From Planctomycetota bacterium (GTDB lineage: Bacteria > Planctomycetota > Planctomycetia > Isosphaerales > Isosphaeraceae): 9,780 bases of DNA. Position numbers and translations under genes: made by a program. Every line of letters begins with the position of its first letter. Positions within the stretch are counted from its first letter, which is position 1. The notes beneath the pieces are model-generated. The model worked only from the letters and a program-made list of their open reading frames with translations, made no database searches and was not told where the DNA came from. The DNA is taken from positions 1 to 9,780 of the forward strand of contig JAJYCH010000107.1 of NCBI GenBank assembly GCA_021778575.1, written 5' to 3'. Below, piece after piece: positions 1 to 6,190 of the stretch.

Positions 1-1
1 G

Positions 2-1021
2 GCCAACCAACGCCCGGGCTCGGGTGTCTCGCGCCGCGAGTTCGTCAAGACCGTCGGGACGGCGGCCGCTCTGGCCGCGACTTCGTCGCTGATCCTGCCT
101 CCAGGAGCCCGGGCCGATGGTCCGACCGCTCCGGTTGGCCCCACGCCGAAAGCTCCGGCGGAAACCGCTGTCGGCCGGTTCTACGCGACGCTCAAAGATG
201 AGCAACGCAAGACCATCTGCTTTCCGTTCAACGATCCCAAACGGTCGCAGGTCCAGAATAACTGGCATATCGTCAAGCCCACGATCGGCGATATGACCAA
301 GGAACAGCAGGCTCTCTGCGACGAGATCTTCAAGAGTCTTTGCAGCGAAGACGGTTACGAGCGTTTCAAGAAGCAGATGGATCACGACAGCGGCGGAATC
401 GAGACTTACAGCGTCGCCGTCTTCGGCGAGCCGGGCACCGACCGGCCGTTCGAGTGGGTCTTGACCGGCCGGCACAACACCCTCCGGGCCGATGGCAACA
501 GCGTCGAAGGGGCGGCCTTTGGCGGCCCGATCTTCTACGGTCACGACGCCACCGGGTCGGGCAACGACGACGCCCAGCACTCCGGCAACGTCTGGTGGTA
601 TCAGGGTGCGCAGGCCAATGCCATCTTCAAGACCCTGGACGACAAGCAGCAGGCCAGGGCGCTCCTGGGCAAGTCCGAAGGGGACAACCCCCGCTCGATC
701 CGCCTGAAAGGGGAGGTCGCCAACGCCCCCGGCCTGGCCGTCGCCGAACTCGACGGCCAGCAGAAGCAGATGGTCCAGAAGCTCCTGAAAGACCTGACCA
801 GCCCGTTCCGCGCCTTCGACGTCGAGGAAGTTCAGGAGTGCCTGAAAGAGGCCGGCGGCGTCGACAAGCTTCGCCTGACTTACTACAAAGACGGCGACAT
901 CGGCAACGACAAGGTCTGGGACATCTGGAAGCTCGAAGGCCCGGCGTTCGCCTGGTACTTCCATGGCTCGCCGCACGTCCACACCTGGGTCAACATCGCC
1001 CGCAAGGCCCCCAAGGCGTAA
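2..1021 (+). CDS. Tat-secreted DUF3500-family protein (5' end missing)
   Basis: The reading frame is open from the left edge, so the true start lies outside the window; 339 residues are visible. Near the N-terminus is a twin-arginine signal: SRREFVK at visible residues 10-16, then an Ala/Leu-rich hydrophobic stretch and a likely ARA cleavage site around residue 38. The protein is therefore probably exported folded across the cytoplasmic membrane. The mature part begins with a helical segment containing TLKDEQRKTICFPFNDP, followed by a VAVFGEPG...FEWVLTGRHNTLR segment. This layout resembles the DUF3500 family, which has no established biochemical function that I know of. Near the end is a His/Trp-containing stretch, YFHGSPHVHTWVNIA. 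I see no recognisable catalytic triad or cofactor motif. The gene is followed by a strong hairpin, so it probably ends its transcription unit. The family assignment is from remembered pattern similarity. Confidence 0.75.
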   Translation, partial: ANQRPGSGVSRREFVKTVGTAAALAATSSLILPPGARADGPTAPVGPTPKAPAETAVGRFYATLKDEQRKTICFPFNDPKRSQVQNNWHIVKPTIGDMTKEQQALCDEIFKSLCSEDGYERFKKQMDHDSGGIETYSVAVFGEPGTDRPFEWVLTGRHNTLRADGNSVEGAAFGGPIFYGHDATGSGNDDAQHSGNVWWYQGAQANAIFKTLDDKQQARALLGKSEGDNPRSIRLKGEVANAPGLAVAELDGQQKQMVQKLLKDLTSPFRAFDVEEVQECLKEAGGVDKLRLTYYKDGDIGNDKVWDIWKLEGPAFAWYFHGSPHVHTWVNIARKAPKA

Positions 1022-1036
1022 GCAACCGCTTGCCCG

Positions 1037-1074
1037 TCGAAGGCCCGGCCCGATTCGCAAAGCCGGGCCTTCGA
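1037..1074 (+). terminator. Terminator-like hairpin after the DUF3500 gene
   Basis: Two perfect 13-base arms (1037-1049 tcgaaggcccggc and 1062-1074) flank a 12-base loop, starting 16 bases after the stop codon. No T-run follows, so this is a GC-rich hairpin terminator without a classical U-tract, or simply a 3'-end stabilising structure. The last three bases of the stem also belong to an alternative 6-bp hairpin (1072-1077 with 1086-1091) lying just before the downstream Shine-Dalgarno sequence. Confidence 0.6.
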
Positions 1075-1106
1075 TGGTCCACCTGCCATCGATCCGAGGA
1101 GGTGCC

Positions 1107-1832
1107 ATGTCCATCAGCCTGACTTCGACAGATTCGGCCGACCTCCAAGCCGAGCCGAGCGGCCACGACTACCGGCTGAGCAACGACCAGTTCCAGCGGA
1201 CGATCGAAGCCGGGATCATCCCCGCAGCCGATGGCGTCGAACTGGTTGACGGTTTCCTGGTTCAGGATGGCTCACCCTATCGTCTGACCTTGCAACAGTA
1301 TCGGGCGATGGCTGAGGCATGGATTCTGACGACCGACGACCGGATCGAACTGCTGGAAGGATGGCTCATTGCCAAGATGTCAAAAGATCGCCCTCATGTC
1401 ATATCAGCGAATCGGACGTTCTATCTCATCATGGGCCTGATACCGGCCGGATGGTATGTCGCCAAGGAAGATCCGGTCCAGGGGACCGATAGTGAACCCG
1501 AGCCCGATGTTTCGATCGTTCGAGGGTCGTTCGATGACTACCAAAATCGGACGCCTGGTCCAGGCGATGTCGCGCTCCTGATCGAGGTGGCTGACACCAG
1601 CCTGTTTCGCGATCGGAGGATGAAAAAACGGCTCTACGCCCGAGCCGGATTCTCGATCTACTGGCTCATCAACCTCGTCAATAACCGGATCGAGGTCTTC
1701 ACCGATCCGTCCGGGCCGACCGAGGAGCCCGATTATCGCCACCGCCAGGATTTCGGGCCGGACGAGATGATCCCGCTCGTGATCGAAGGACGCGAGGTCG
1801 GTCAGCTTACTGTCCGTGATTTGCTCCCGTGA
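1107..1832 (+). CDS. Uma2-family (DUF820) PD-(D/E)XK-fold protein with duplicated N-terminal module
   Basis: This is a 241-aa protein. The ATG at 1107 is chosen because a strong Shine-Dalgarno GAGGAGGT (1096-1103) precedes it by 3 bases; longer in-frame starts upstream would run through the terminator hairpin. The core looks like Uma2/DUF820, a family placed in the PD-(D/E)XK nuclease superfamily: EPDVSIVRG around residues 132-140, ALLIEVADTS 156-165, then RRMKKRLYARAGFSIYWLI 170-188. D134, E160 and a Lys at 173/174 are the likely metal and catalytic positions by family analogy. Unusually, the N-terminal segment YRL-x3-Q-[FY]...E-L-x-x-G-x-L occurs twice (residues 22-52 and 58-88); usual members have one copy. 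Uma2 proteins occur in many copies in planctomycetes and cyanobacteria, and their role is not settled. The 3' end overlaps the convergent small gene by 26 bp. Confidence 0.85.
   Translation: MSISLTSTDSADLQAEPSGHDYRLSNDQFQRTIEAGIIPAADGVELVDGFLVQDGSPYRLTLQQYRAMAEAWILTTDDRIELLEGWLIAKMSKDRPHVISANRTFYLIMGLIPAGWYVAKEDPVQGTDSEPEPDVSIVRGSFDDYQNRTPGPGDVALLIEVADTSLFRDRRMKKRLYARAGFSIYWLINLVNNRIEVFTDPSGPTEEPDYRHRQDFGPDEMIPLVIEGREVGQLTVRDLLP
1170..1370 (+). repeat. Protein-level tandem duplication inside the Uma2 gene
   Basis: Residues 22-52 (1170-1262) and 58-88 (1278-1370) align without gaps at a 36-residue offset. Twelve of 31 positions are identical (Y, R, L, Q, E, A, I, D, E, L, G, L) and several others are conservative changes. 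The DNA copies have diverged clearly, so the duplication is old rather than a recent slippage event. Confidence 0.7.
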
Positions 1833-2049
1833 TTCTCATCAAAGTATCGAGGAAGTAGTTGCACGCATCTGGCTCGGTATCAAAGTCCTTCAAGCCCGAA
1901 CGGCTTCCTCTCTCGCTGTAGTAGACCTGCCACTTGCCATTGGCTTCAACGATACAATAAGCCTCGTTCGGCAAACCGCCAGTGAGGCAGTAGGCATCCT
2001 TGGGCACGTTGCTGATGGCAAGACTGGATTCGAGTTCCGCGAGCGTCAT
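1807..2049 (-). CDS. Small 80-aa protein of unknown function (immunity-protein-like appearance)
   Basis: The product is 80 aa with no signal peptide or membrane segment. It starts at an ATG (2049-2047) preceded by a purine-rich AAGGA Shine-Dalgarno at short spacing. The central part reads YCLTGGLPNEAYCIVE (residues 20-35), then WQVYYSERGSRSGLKDF (40-56). The alternating hydrophobic/aromatic pattern suggests a small beta-sheet protein with a C-terminal helix. I recall small proteins with a GGLPNEAYCI...W.VYYSERG pattern near polymorphic-toxin and Rhs loci, where such genes can be immunity factors, but I cannot verify this. No toxin gene is visible next to it. It converges on the Uma2 gene with a 26-bp tail overlap. 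A 60-base line inside it (1921-1980) is 53% G+C, below its neighbours, which fits acquired DNA. The function is unassigned. Confidence 0.7.
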   Translation of the reverse strand: MTLAELESSLAISNVPKDAYCLTGGLPNEAYCIVEANGKWQVYYSERGSRSGLKDFDTEPDACNYFLDTLMRITGANHGQ

Positions 2050-2076
2050 GGTTCCTTCTTGTTACTCGAACGAAGA

Positions 2077-2105
2077 TGGTGGGCCTTGCCTGAGGCTTGG
2101 CACCA
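2077..2105 (-). other. Imperfect hairpin upstream of the small gene
   Basis: Paired blocks tggt/acca, gcc/ggc and gcc/ggc (outer to inner) close a 3-base loop, with a 2x2 internal mismatch and a two-base bulge. The hairpin sits about 28 bases before the start codon of the 80-aa gene and just beyond the nrdJ terminator. It could be a second terminator element or a leader structure; stability was not computed. Confidence 0.35.
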
Positions 2106-2110
2106 CTCTA

Positions 2111-2156
2111 CAAAACAGCAAAGCCAGGTCCGAGGCAAACGCCTCGAACCTGGCTT
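2111..2156 (-). terminator. Rho-independent terminator of nrdJ
   Basis: Two 16-base arms (2121-2136 and 2141-2156) enclose a 4-base loop. On the minus-strand RNA every pair forms, with one G-U wobble; on the plus strand that position would be a C-A mismatch, which supports minus-strand use. The stem is followed on the minus strand by a T-rich tract (ctttgctgttttg). It starts about 40 bases after the nrdJ stop codon. Confidence 0.8.
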
Positions 2157-2196
2157 AGGTTTAACCTGAGTCCTCAGTCCTGAGTCCTTTTGGGGC

Positions 2197-5148
2197 TCAA
2201 GAGCAGCCCATGCTGTTACCGCAGTTAAAGCAGCGGTAGCAGGTTCCGCAGCGGACGGTCAGGGCTCCGCAGTTATCGCAGGCGGGGGCGTCGCTCTGGA
2301 AGTGGGCGAACTGCTCGTCGCGCTTTTCCAGGCCATCAAGGGTGATGACCTGTTGCGGGGTAGGGGGCGTCGAGGCGTGGCCGAGGACAGCCTCGGTGTG
2401 TTCGAGATCGGCGATCGTCGCGGTCCGGTGACCGTTGACCTTCACGGTCGCCTTGGGTTCAACGGCGGGTTCGTCGGCGACTCGCTGAGGGGCGTTGGCG
2501 TCGCGGTAGCCGGGGATGAATTCCATCCCGAGCCAGCGGAAGATGTAGTCGGTCACGCTCTTGGCGATCGGAATGTCCGGGTTCTTGGTGAAACCGGCGG
2601 GCTCGAACCGGCTGTGGGCGAACTTGTTCACGAAGACGTCGAGCGGGACGCCGTACTGCAAGCCCATCGAGATCGACGTGCCGAGCACGTCCATCAGGCC
2701 GCCGATCGTCGAGCCTTCCTTGGCCATCGTGATGAAGACTTCGCCCGGCCGACCATCCGGGTAGAAGCCGACGGTGACGTAGCCCTCGTGCCCCTGGATG
2801 TCGAACTTGTGCGTCAGGCTCTGGCGGGTGTGCGGCAATCGAGCCCGACGAGGCTGGGCCACCGCGGGGATCGTCGCCAGGGTCGGCGCGACCGGAGCCA
2901 CGGGCTGCGCGGCGGCGAGTTTGGCGGCTTCGGCGTCGGCCTTGGCGTCGGTCTCCGACTTGGTGCTGACCGGCTGGCTTCCCTTGGAACCGTCGCGGTA
3001 GATCGCCATCGCCTTCAGGCCGAGCTTCCAGCCTTCGAGATACGCCTCGCGGATGTCATCCACGGTGGCGTCGCTCGGGACGTTGCACGTCTTGCTGATC
3101 GCACCGCTGAGGAACGGTTGCACGGCCGCCATCATCCGGAGGTGGCCCCGGAAGTGGATACTTCTGCCCCCTTGGGGCGGAGCGAAGGCACAGTCGAAGA
3201 CGGGCAGGTGCCCTTCATTGAGGCCGGTCGCCCCTTCGATCGTGTCGTGAGAGTCGATGTAGTCGAGAATGCCGCCAACGGTCGGCTCGTCGTAGCCAAG
3301 TTTCCGGAGCGCCATCGGGACGGTCCGGTTGACGATCTTGAGCATCCCGCCGCCGGCAAGTTGCTTGTACTTCACGAGGGCGATATCGGGCTCGATCCCG
3401 GTCGTATCGCAATCCATCATGAAGGCGATCGTTCCCGTCGGCGCGAGGACCGTCACCTGGCTGTTCCGGTAACCGTTCTGCCGCCCCAGTTCGAGGCAAG
3501 CGTCCCAGACCTTCCGGGCTTCCACGACCAGGTCGGCCGGAGCCGAGGGGTCGATTACCTCGACGGCGTCGCGGTGCATCTCCATGACCCGGAGCATCGG
3601 CTCGCGATTGATCGCGAAACCATCGAACGGCCCAAGCTGACCGGCATGCTCGGCGCTGGTCAGGTAAGCCTGGCCGTGCATGATCGCCGTGATGCAGGCC
3701 GCCAGTCCGCGACCGGGGTTCGAGTCGTATGGCAGACCATCGGCCATGATCAGGCTACCCAGGTTCGCGTAGCCCAGTCCGAGCGGACGGAACTTGTGGC
3801 TATTCTGGCAGATCCGATCGGTCGGATAGCTGGCGTGGTCGACCAGGATCTCCTGAGCCGTGATGAAGATCCGGCAGGCCGCCCGGAACGAAGCGGCGTC
3901 GAAGGTGCCGTCCTCGCGCCGGAACTTCATCAAGTTGAGGCTTGCCAGGTTGCAAGCACTGTCGTCGATGAACATGTATTCCGAGCAGGGGTTGCTGCTG
4001 TTGATGGGCGCCGTGTTGGGGCAGGTGTGCCACTTCTGGATCGTGTCTTCGTACTGGAGGCCGGGGTCGCCGCAGAGCCAGGTTCCTTCGGCGATCGCGT
4101 CCATGATCTGACGGGCGGGGAGCGTATCCATCGGCCGTCCCGTGGTGACGGCCTTGGTGGTCCAGTCGCCGCTCTCCTCGACGGCCTTGAGGAAACCGTC
4201 GGTTGCCCGGACCGACAGGTTGGCGTTCTGGAACAGCACCGAGCTATAGGCCTCGCCGTTGAAGTTGGCTTCGTAGCCCCCTTCGATCAGGGTCCGGGCC
4301 TTCTTCTCTTCCTTGGTCTTGCACTCGACGAACTCAAGAATATCAGGGTGCCAGACCTTGAGTGTCTGCATCTTGGCGGCCCGGCGGGTCTTGCCGCCCG
4401 ACTTGATGACGCTGGCGATCGAGTCGTAAACCCGCATGAAGCTGACCGGACCGGACGGCTTGCCGCCACCGGCGAGCTTTTCCTTGCTCGATCGGAGCGT
4501 CGAAAGGTCGGTCCCGGTTCCCGAGCCGTACTTGAACAGCATGGCCTCGGAGGTCGCCAGCCTCATGATGTCCTGCATGTCGTCGGCCACGCTCTGGATG
4601 AAGCAGGCCGAGGCTTGGGGATACTCGTAGGCGTTGTTGGCCTTCACGACGGTCCGGGTCTCTTCGTCCCAGCGCCAGCTATTGGCCAGGCCCACGGTCC
4701 CGTAGCGATGGAACAGGCCGACGTTGAACCAGACCGGCGAGTTGAACGAGCCGTACTGGTTCACGCAGAGGCTCGTCAGCTCGTCGTAGAACCGGGAAGC
4801 GTCTTCGGCGGTCGCGAAGTAGCCATCTTCCTGGCCCCAGTCGGTAATCGTCTTGGTGACCCGGTCGACCAGGTCGCGGACGCTCGACTCACGCTCGGGC
4901 GTGTTGATCTCGCCGTAGAAGTACTTGCTAACCACGACGTTGGTGGCGAGCTGGCTCCAGCCTTTGGGGATCTCGCAGTTCGTCTGCTCGAAGAGCACTC
5001 GACCACGTTCGTCCTTGATGGCCGCGGTGCGGAGTTCCCACTCCACCTGGTCATAAGGGCTCACACCTTCGGTGCTGAAGACCCGAGGGACCGACATCCC
5101 CGATCGCGCAGTGCCCGTCCGTACTTCCGTCGCCTCTACCGTTGCCAT
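2197..5148 (-). CDS. nrdJ: Adenosylcobalamin-dependent (class II) ribonucleoside-diphosphate reductase
   Basis: NrdJ reduces ribonucleotides to deoxyribonucleotides in the cytoplasm, using coenzyme B12 to generate a thiyl radical, so DNA synthesis does not depend on oxygen. The 983-aa product carries the expected landmarks: ACFIQSV with redox Cys182; NPCSE at 386-390 with the presumed thiyl-radical Cys388; SACNLASLNL with the partner Cys399, 11 residues later as in class II enzymes; and LAPTGTIAFMMDCDTTGIEPD at 568-588. After YRDGSKGSQP (717-726) comes an Ala/Pro-rich linker, then a TSCPD-type domain (about 785-855), a second linker, and a C-terminal Cys cluster with CxxC pairs at 957/960, 967/970 and 973/976 plus C982. 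This tail is a zinc-ribbon-like region that probably re-reduces the active site. No ATP-cone is evident. The ATG at 5148 has GGAGAG 6 bases upstream. The length fits the long NrdJ form. No other reductase gene lies nearby. Confidence 0.96.
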   Translation of the reverse strand: MATVEATEVRTGTARSGMSVPRVFSTEGVSPYDQVEWELRTAAIKDERGRVLFEQTNCEIPKGWSQLATNVVVSKYFYGEINTPERESSVRDLVDRVTKTITDWGQEDGYFATAEDASRFYDELTSLCVNQYGSFNSPVWFNVGLFHRYGTVGLANSWRWDEETRTVVKANNAYEYPQASACFIQSVADDMQDIMRLATSEAMLFKYGSGTGTDLSTLRSSKEKLAGGGKPSGPVSFMRVYDSIASVIKSGGKTRRAAKMQTLKVWHPDILEFVECKTKEEKKARTLIEGGYEANFNGEAYSSVLFQNANLSVRATDGFLKAVEESGDWTTKAVTTGRPMDTLPARQIMDAIAEGTWLCGDPGLQYEDTIQKWHTCPNTAPINSSNPCSEYMFIDDSACNLASLNLMKFRREDGTFDAASFRAACRIFITAQEILVDHASYPTDRICQNSHKFRPLGLGYANLGSLIMADGLPYDSNPGRGLAACITAIMHGQAYLTSAEHAGQLGPFDGFAINREPMLRVMEMHRDAVEVIDPSAPADLVVEARKVWDACLELGRQNGYRNSQVTVLAPTGTIAFMMDCDTTGIEPDIALVKYKQLAGGGMLKIVNRTVPMALRKLGYDEPTVGGILDYIDSHDTIEGATGLNEGHLPVFDCAFAPPQGGRSIHFRGHLRMMAAVQPFLSGAISKTCNVPSDATVDDIREAYLEGWKLGLKAMAIYRDGSKGSQPVSTKSETDAKADAEAAKLAAAQPVAPVAPTLATIPAVAQPRRARLPHTRQSLTHKFDIQGHEGYVTVGFYPDGRPGEVFITMAKEGSTIGGLMDVLGTSISMGLQYGVPLDVFVNKFAHSRFEPAGFTKNPDIPIAKSVTDYIFRWLGMEFIPGYRDANAPQRVADEPAVEPKATVKVNGHRTATIADLEHTEAVLGHASTPPTPQQVITLDGLEKRDEQFAHFQSDAPACDNCGALTVRCGTCYRCFNCGNSMGCS

Positions 5149-5167
5149 GGACGCTCTCCGGGTTGAT

Positions 5168-5214
5168 CGCTGATCATGCTAGGGTCCCAATCCCTGGTCC
5201 CAGACAAATCAGCG
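5168..5214 (-). promoter_or_regulatory. Stem-loop next to the nrdJ ribosome binding site
   Basis: A perfect 7-bp stem (cgctgat at 5168-5174 with atcagcg at 5208-5214) encloses 33 bases that contain a repeated gggacc block. In the nrdJ mRNA it ends just before the GGAGAG Shine-Dalgarno. It could modulate translation. I do not see a B12-box, so I do not call it a cobalamin riboswitch. Confidence 0.35.
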
Positions 5215-5258
5215 GCGACTACAGTAGTATAGTAGTGGCCACGGGTCTAGTGGGCTGT

Positions 5259-5272
5259 CTGTTCAGGAACAG
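5259..5272. promoter_or_regulatory. Short perfect palindrome (ctgttc-ag-gaacag), candidate operator
   Basis: Two 6-base inverted repeats are separated by two bases in the nrdJ upstream region, about 110 bases before the start codon and about 70 downstream of the candidate -10. It resembles a dimeric regulator site, with half-sites loosely like TGTTC/GAACA LexA-type elements but with different spacing. It may equally be chance. Confidence 0.3.
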
Positions 5273-5339
5273 GATTTGACCGAATAATCTTCTTGACGAG
5301 CACCGGGGGGGCGAAATCCGATCACTTATGTTGCCGCTC

Positions 5340-5368
5340 ATTTTATAGAGTTAAATCCGAAGACTCAA
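5340..5368 (-). promoter_or_regulatory. nrdJ: Candidate sigma-70-like promoter for nrdJ
   Basis: On the minus strand, TTGAGT (5368-5363) and TAAAAT (5345-5340) are separated by 17 bases, close to the TTGACA/TATAAT consensus. Use would give an untranslated leader of about 180 bases. Planctomycete promoters are poorly characterised, so this is a pattern match only. Confidence 0.4.
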
Positions 5369-5550
5369 CCTTCGAGCGTGCGATGACCGGCTTTACCCTA
5401 GTGTAGCCAGTCGCAATTCTAGCTGATGCAGTCGCGAGAGGATGAAGAAACGAGGTAGTCCGGGGTATTTTGCACCCGAGCCTTGTCGATTGTGTGGGAA
5501 GCGTGGAGGTGATGGATTAGCGGGAGCAAAACGAAGCCAAAAACCAAAGT
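5369..5550. other. Intergenic stretch between rplU terminator and nrdJ promoter, no gene seen
   Basis: This is part of a 480-base gap (5149-5628) without a convincing gene. Open frames here are short and lack a good ribosome binding site or recognisable product. I found no tRNA T-loop signature, no known riboswitch motif and no tandem repeat. The composition is AT-richer than the flanking genes, as expected for intergenic DNA. Confidence 0.5.
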
Positions 5551-5594
5551 TTACACAAAAGCCGTTACCGATCGAATTTTCGACCGGAACGGCT
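5551..5594 (-). terminator. Rho-independent terminator of rplU
   Basis: On the minus strand, arms at 5594-5579 (agccgttccggtcgaa) and 5576-5560 pair across a very short loop, with one bulged base and one G-U pair. A TTTTGTGT tract follows. It begins about 34 bases after the rplU stop codon, so rplU is probably transcribed alone. Confidence 0.8.
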
Positions 5595-5628
5595 TCTGGT
5601 GAATCGTAAAATCGGGTCCGCAAAGACG

Positions 5629-5949
5629 TCAGACTGCGGCCACGATGCTGACGATCTGGACCGACGTGTAATACTGACGGTGACCGTTCCGGCGACGCAT
5701 GTTCTTACGGCGACGGAACTTCTGGATCACGATCTTCTTGTCGCGGAATTCGCGGACGAACTTGGCGATGACCTTCGCGCCCGCCAGAAGGGGGGCACCG
5801 ATGGCCGGAGCGCCGTCGCCTGCGATCAGGAGAACCTTGTCAAAGACCACTTCGGTGCCAGGTTCGCCATCGCGCCGGTCGACCGTGATGGTGTCCCCTT
5901 CGCTGACCCGGAACTGGTGACTGCCATCCTCGAAAATTGCGTAAGCCAT
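5629..5949 (-). CDS. rplU: 50S ribosomal protein bL21
   Basis: bL21 binds 23S rRNA in the large ribosomal subunit. The 106-aa product has the usual family length and pattern: an N-terminal YAIFEDGSHQFRV (the equivalent of the common YAIIEDGGKQYRV), VVFDKVLLIAGDG, and the basic signature RDKKIVIQKFRRRKNMRRRNGHRQ (residues 69-92) followed by YTSVQI. The ATG at 5949 has a GAGGAG Shine-Dalgarno 10 bases upstream. In most bacteria rpmA (bL27) follows rplU directly. Here a terminator follows and the next gene on this strand is nrdJ, so rpmA must lie elsewhere. The family's common upstream neighbour, an RNase E/G gene, is present on the same strand but 2.6 kb away. Identification is secure. Confidence 0.97.
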   Translation of the reverse strand: MAYAIFEDGSHQFRVSEGDTITVDRRDGEPGTEVVFDKVLLIAGDGAPAIGAPLLAGAKVIAKFVREFRDKKIVIQKFRRRKNMRRRNGHRQYYTSVQIVSIVAAV

Positions 5950-5969
5950 CCGTCAAACACTCCTCGCGG

Positions 5970-5997
5970 CCCGGCGGAAAGGCCACGGGTCGCCGGG
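5970..5997 (-). promoter_or_regulatory. Hairpin in the rplU leader beside the Shine-Dalgarno
   Basis: A perfect 7-bp GC stem (cccggcg at 5970-5976 with cgccggg at 5991-5997) with a 14-base loop ends about 4 bases before the GAGGAG site of rplU. Many ribosomal-protein genes are controlled by leader structures bound by their product, so an autoregulatory element is conceivable. This is inference only. Confidence 0.35.
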
Positions 5998-6067
5998 TTC
6001 AAATCTCGAAAAAATCTCGAAAGACCGCGCGATCCGGAAATGCCGCCGCGTCAGTCCGAAGGGATGA

Positions 6068-6073
6068 ATTGTA
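6068..6073 (-). promoter_or_regulatory. rplU: Candidate -10 element (TACAAT) for rplU
   Basis: TACAAT on the minus strand matches the TATAAT consensus at five of six positions. No convincing -35 hexamer lies 16-18 bases upstream (ttccct at 17 is weak). If used, it gives a leader of about 110 bases containing the hairpin at 5970-5997. The gap from the vapC stop to rplU is 241 bases, enough for an independent promoter. Confidence 0.3.
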
Positions 6074-6190
6074 GCGAAAGACTCCGAGCAAGGGAAGGGC
6101 GTCGGGAAAAATTGACCGACAAACGAGACGAAGCAAGATCGCAAGGTGATGAAGGCGTGTCTTCGGCCGAGGTCTGCCAGGTCTCAGCCC

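Noticed and set aside
340..1122. Arg/Gln/Pro-rich plus-strand frame overlapping the DUF3500 gene
   Set aside because: This is a frame shadow of the DUF3500 gene; it would read through the terminator hairpin and has no domain-like sequence.
2167..2188. Repeated tgagtcct units just after the nrdJ stop
   Set aside because: Only two short units with a small self-complementary stretch between them; too little to call an element, and the adjacent hairpin explains termination.
2302..5166. A 954-codon open frame on the plus strand, antisense to nrdJ
   Set aside because: The predicted protein is low-complexity in Arg, Gly, Val, Asp and His, has no recognisable domain, and mirrors the codon positions of nrdJ. 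In GC-rich genes the antisense frame often lacks stops. nrdJ motifs on the other strand are unmistakable.
5224..5240. NrdR-box-like sequence (actactatactact) upstream of nrdJ
   Set aside because: It is a short direct repeat with poor match to the NrdR consensus palindrome, and only one copy is present where two are usual.
5304..5310. Run of seven G bases in the nrdJ upstream region
   Set aside because: A single homopolymer run without further G-tracts nearby does not support a quadruplex or other element.
5149..5340. Cobalamin riboswitch upstream of nrdJ
   Set aside because: I searched by eye for a B12-box-like conserved block on the minus strand and did not find one. A covariance-model search would be decisive.
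5393..5623. Minus-strand 76-codon frame downstream of rplU
   Set aside because: It runs through the rplU terminator, has no good ribosome binding site, and shows no protein-family pattern.
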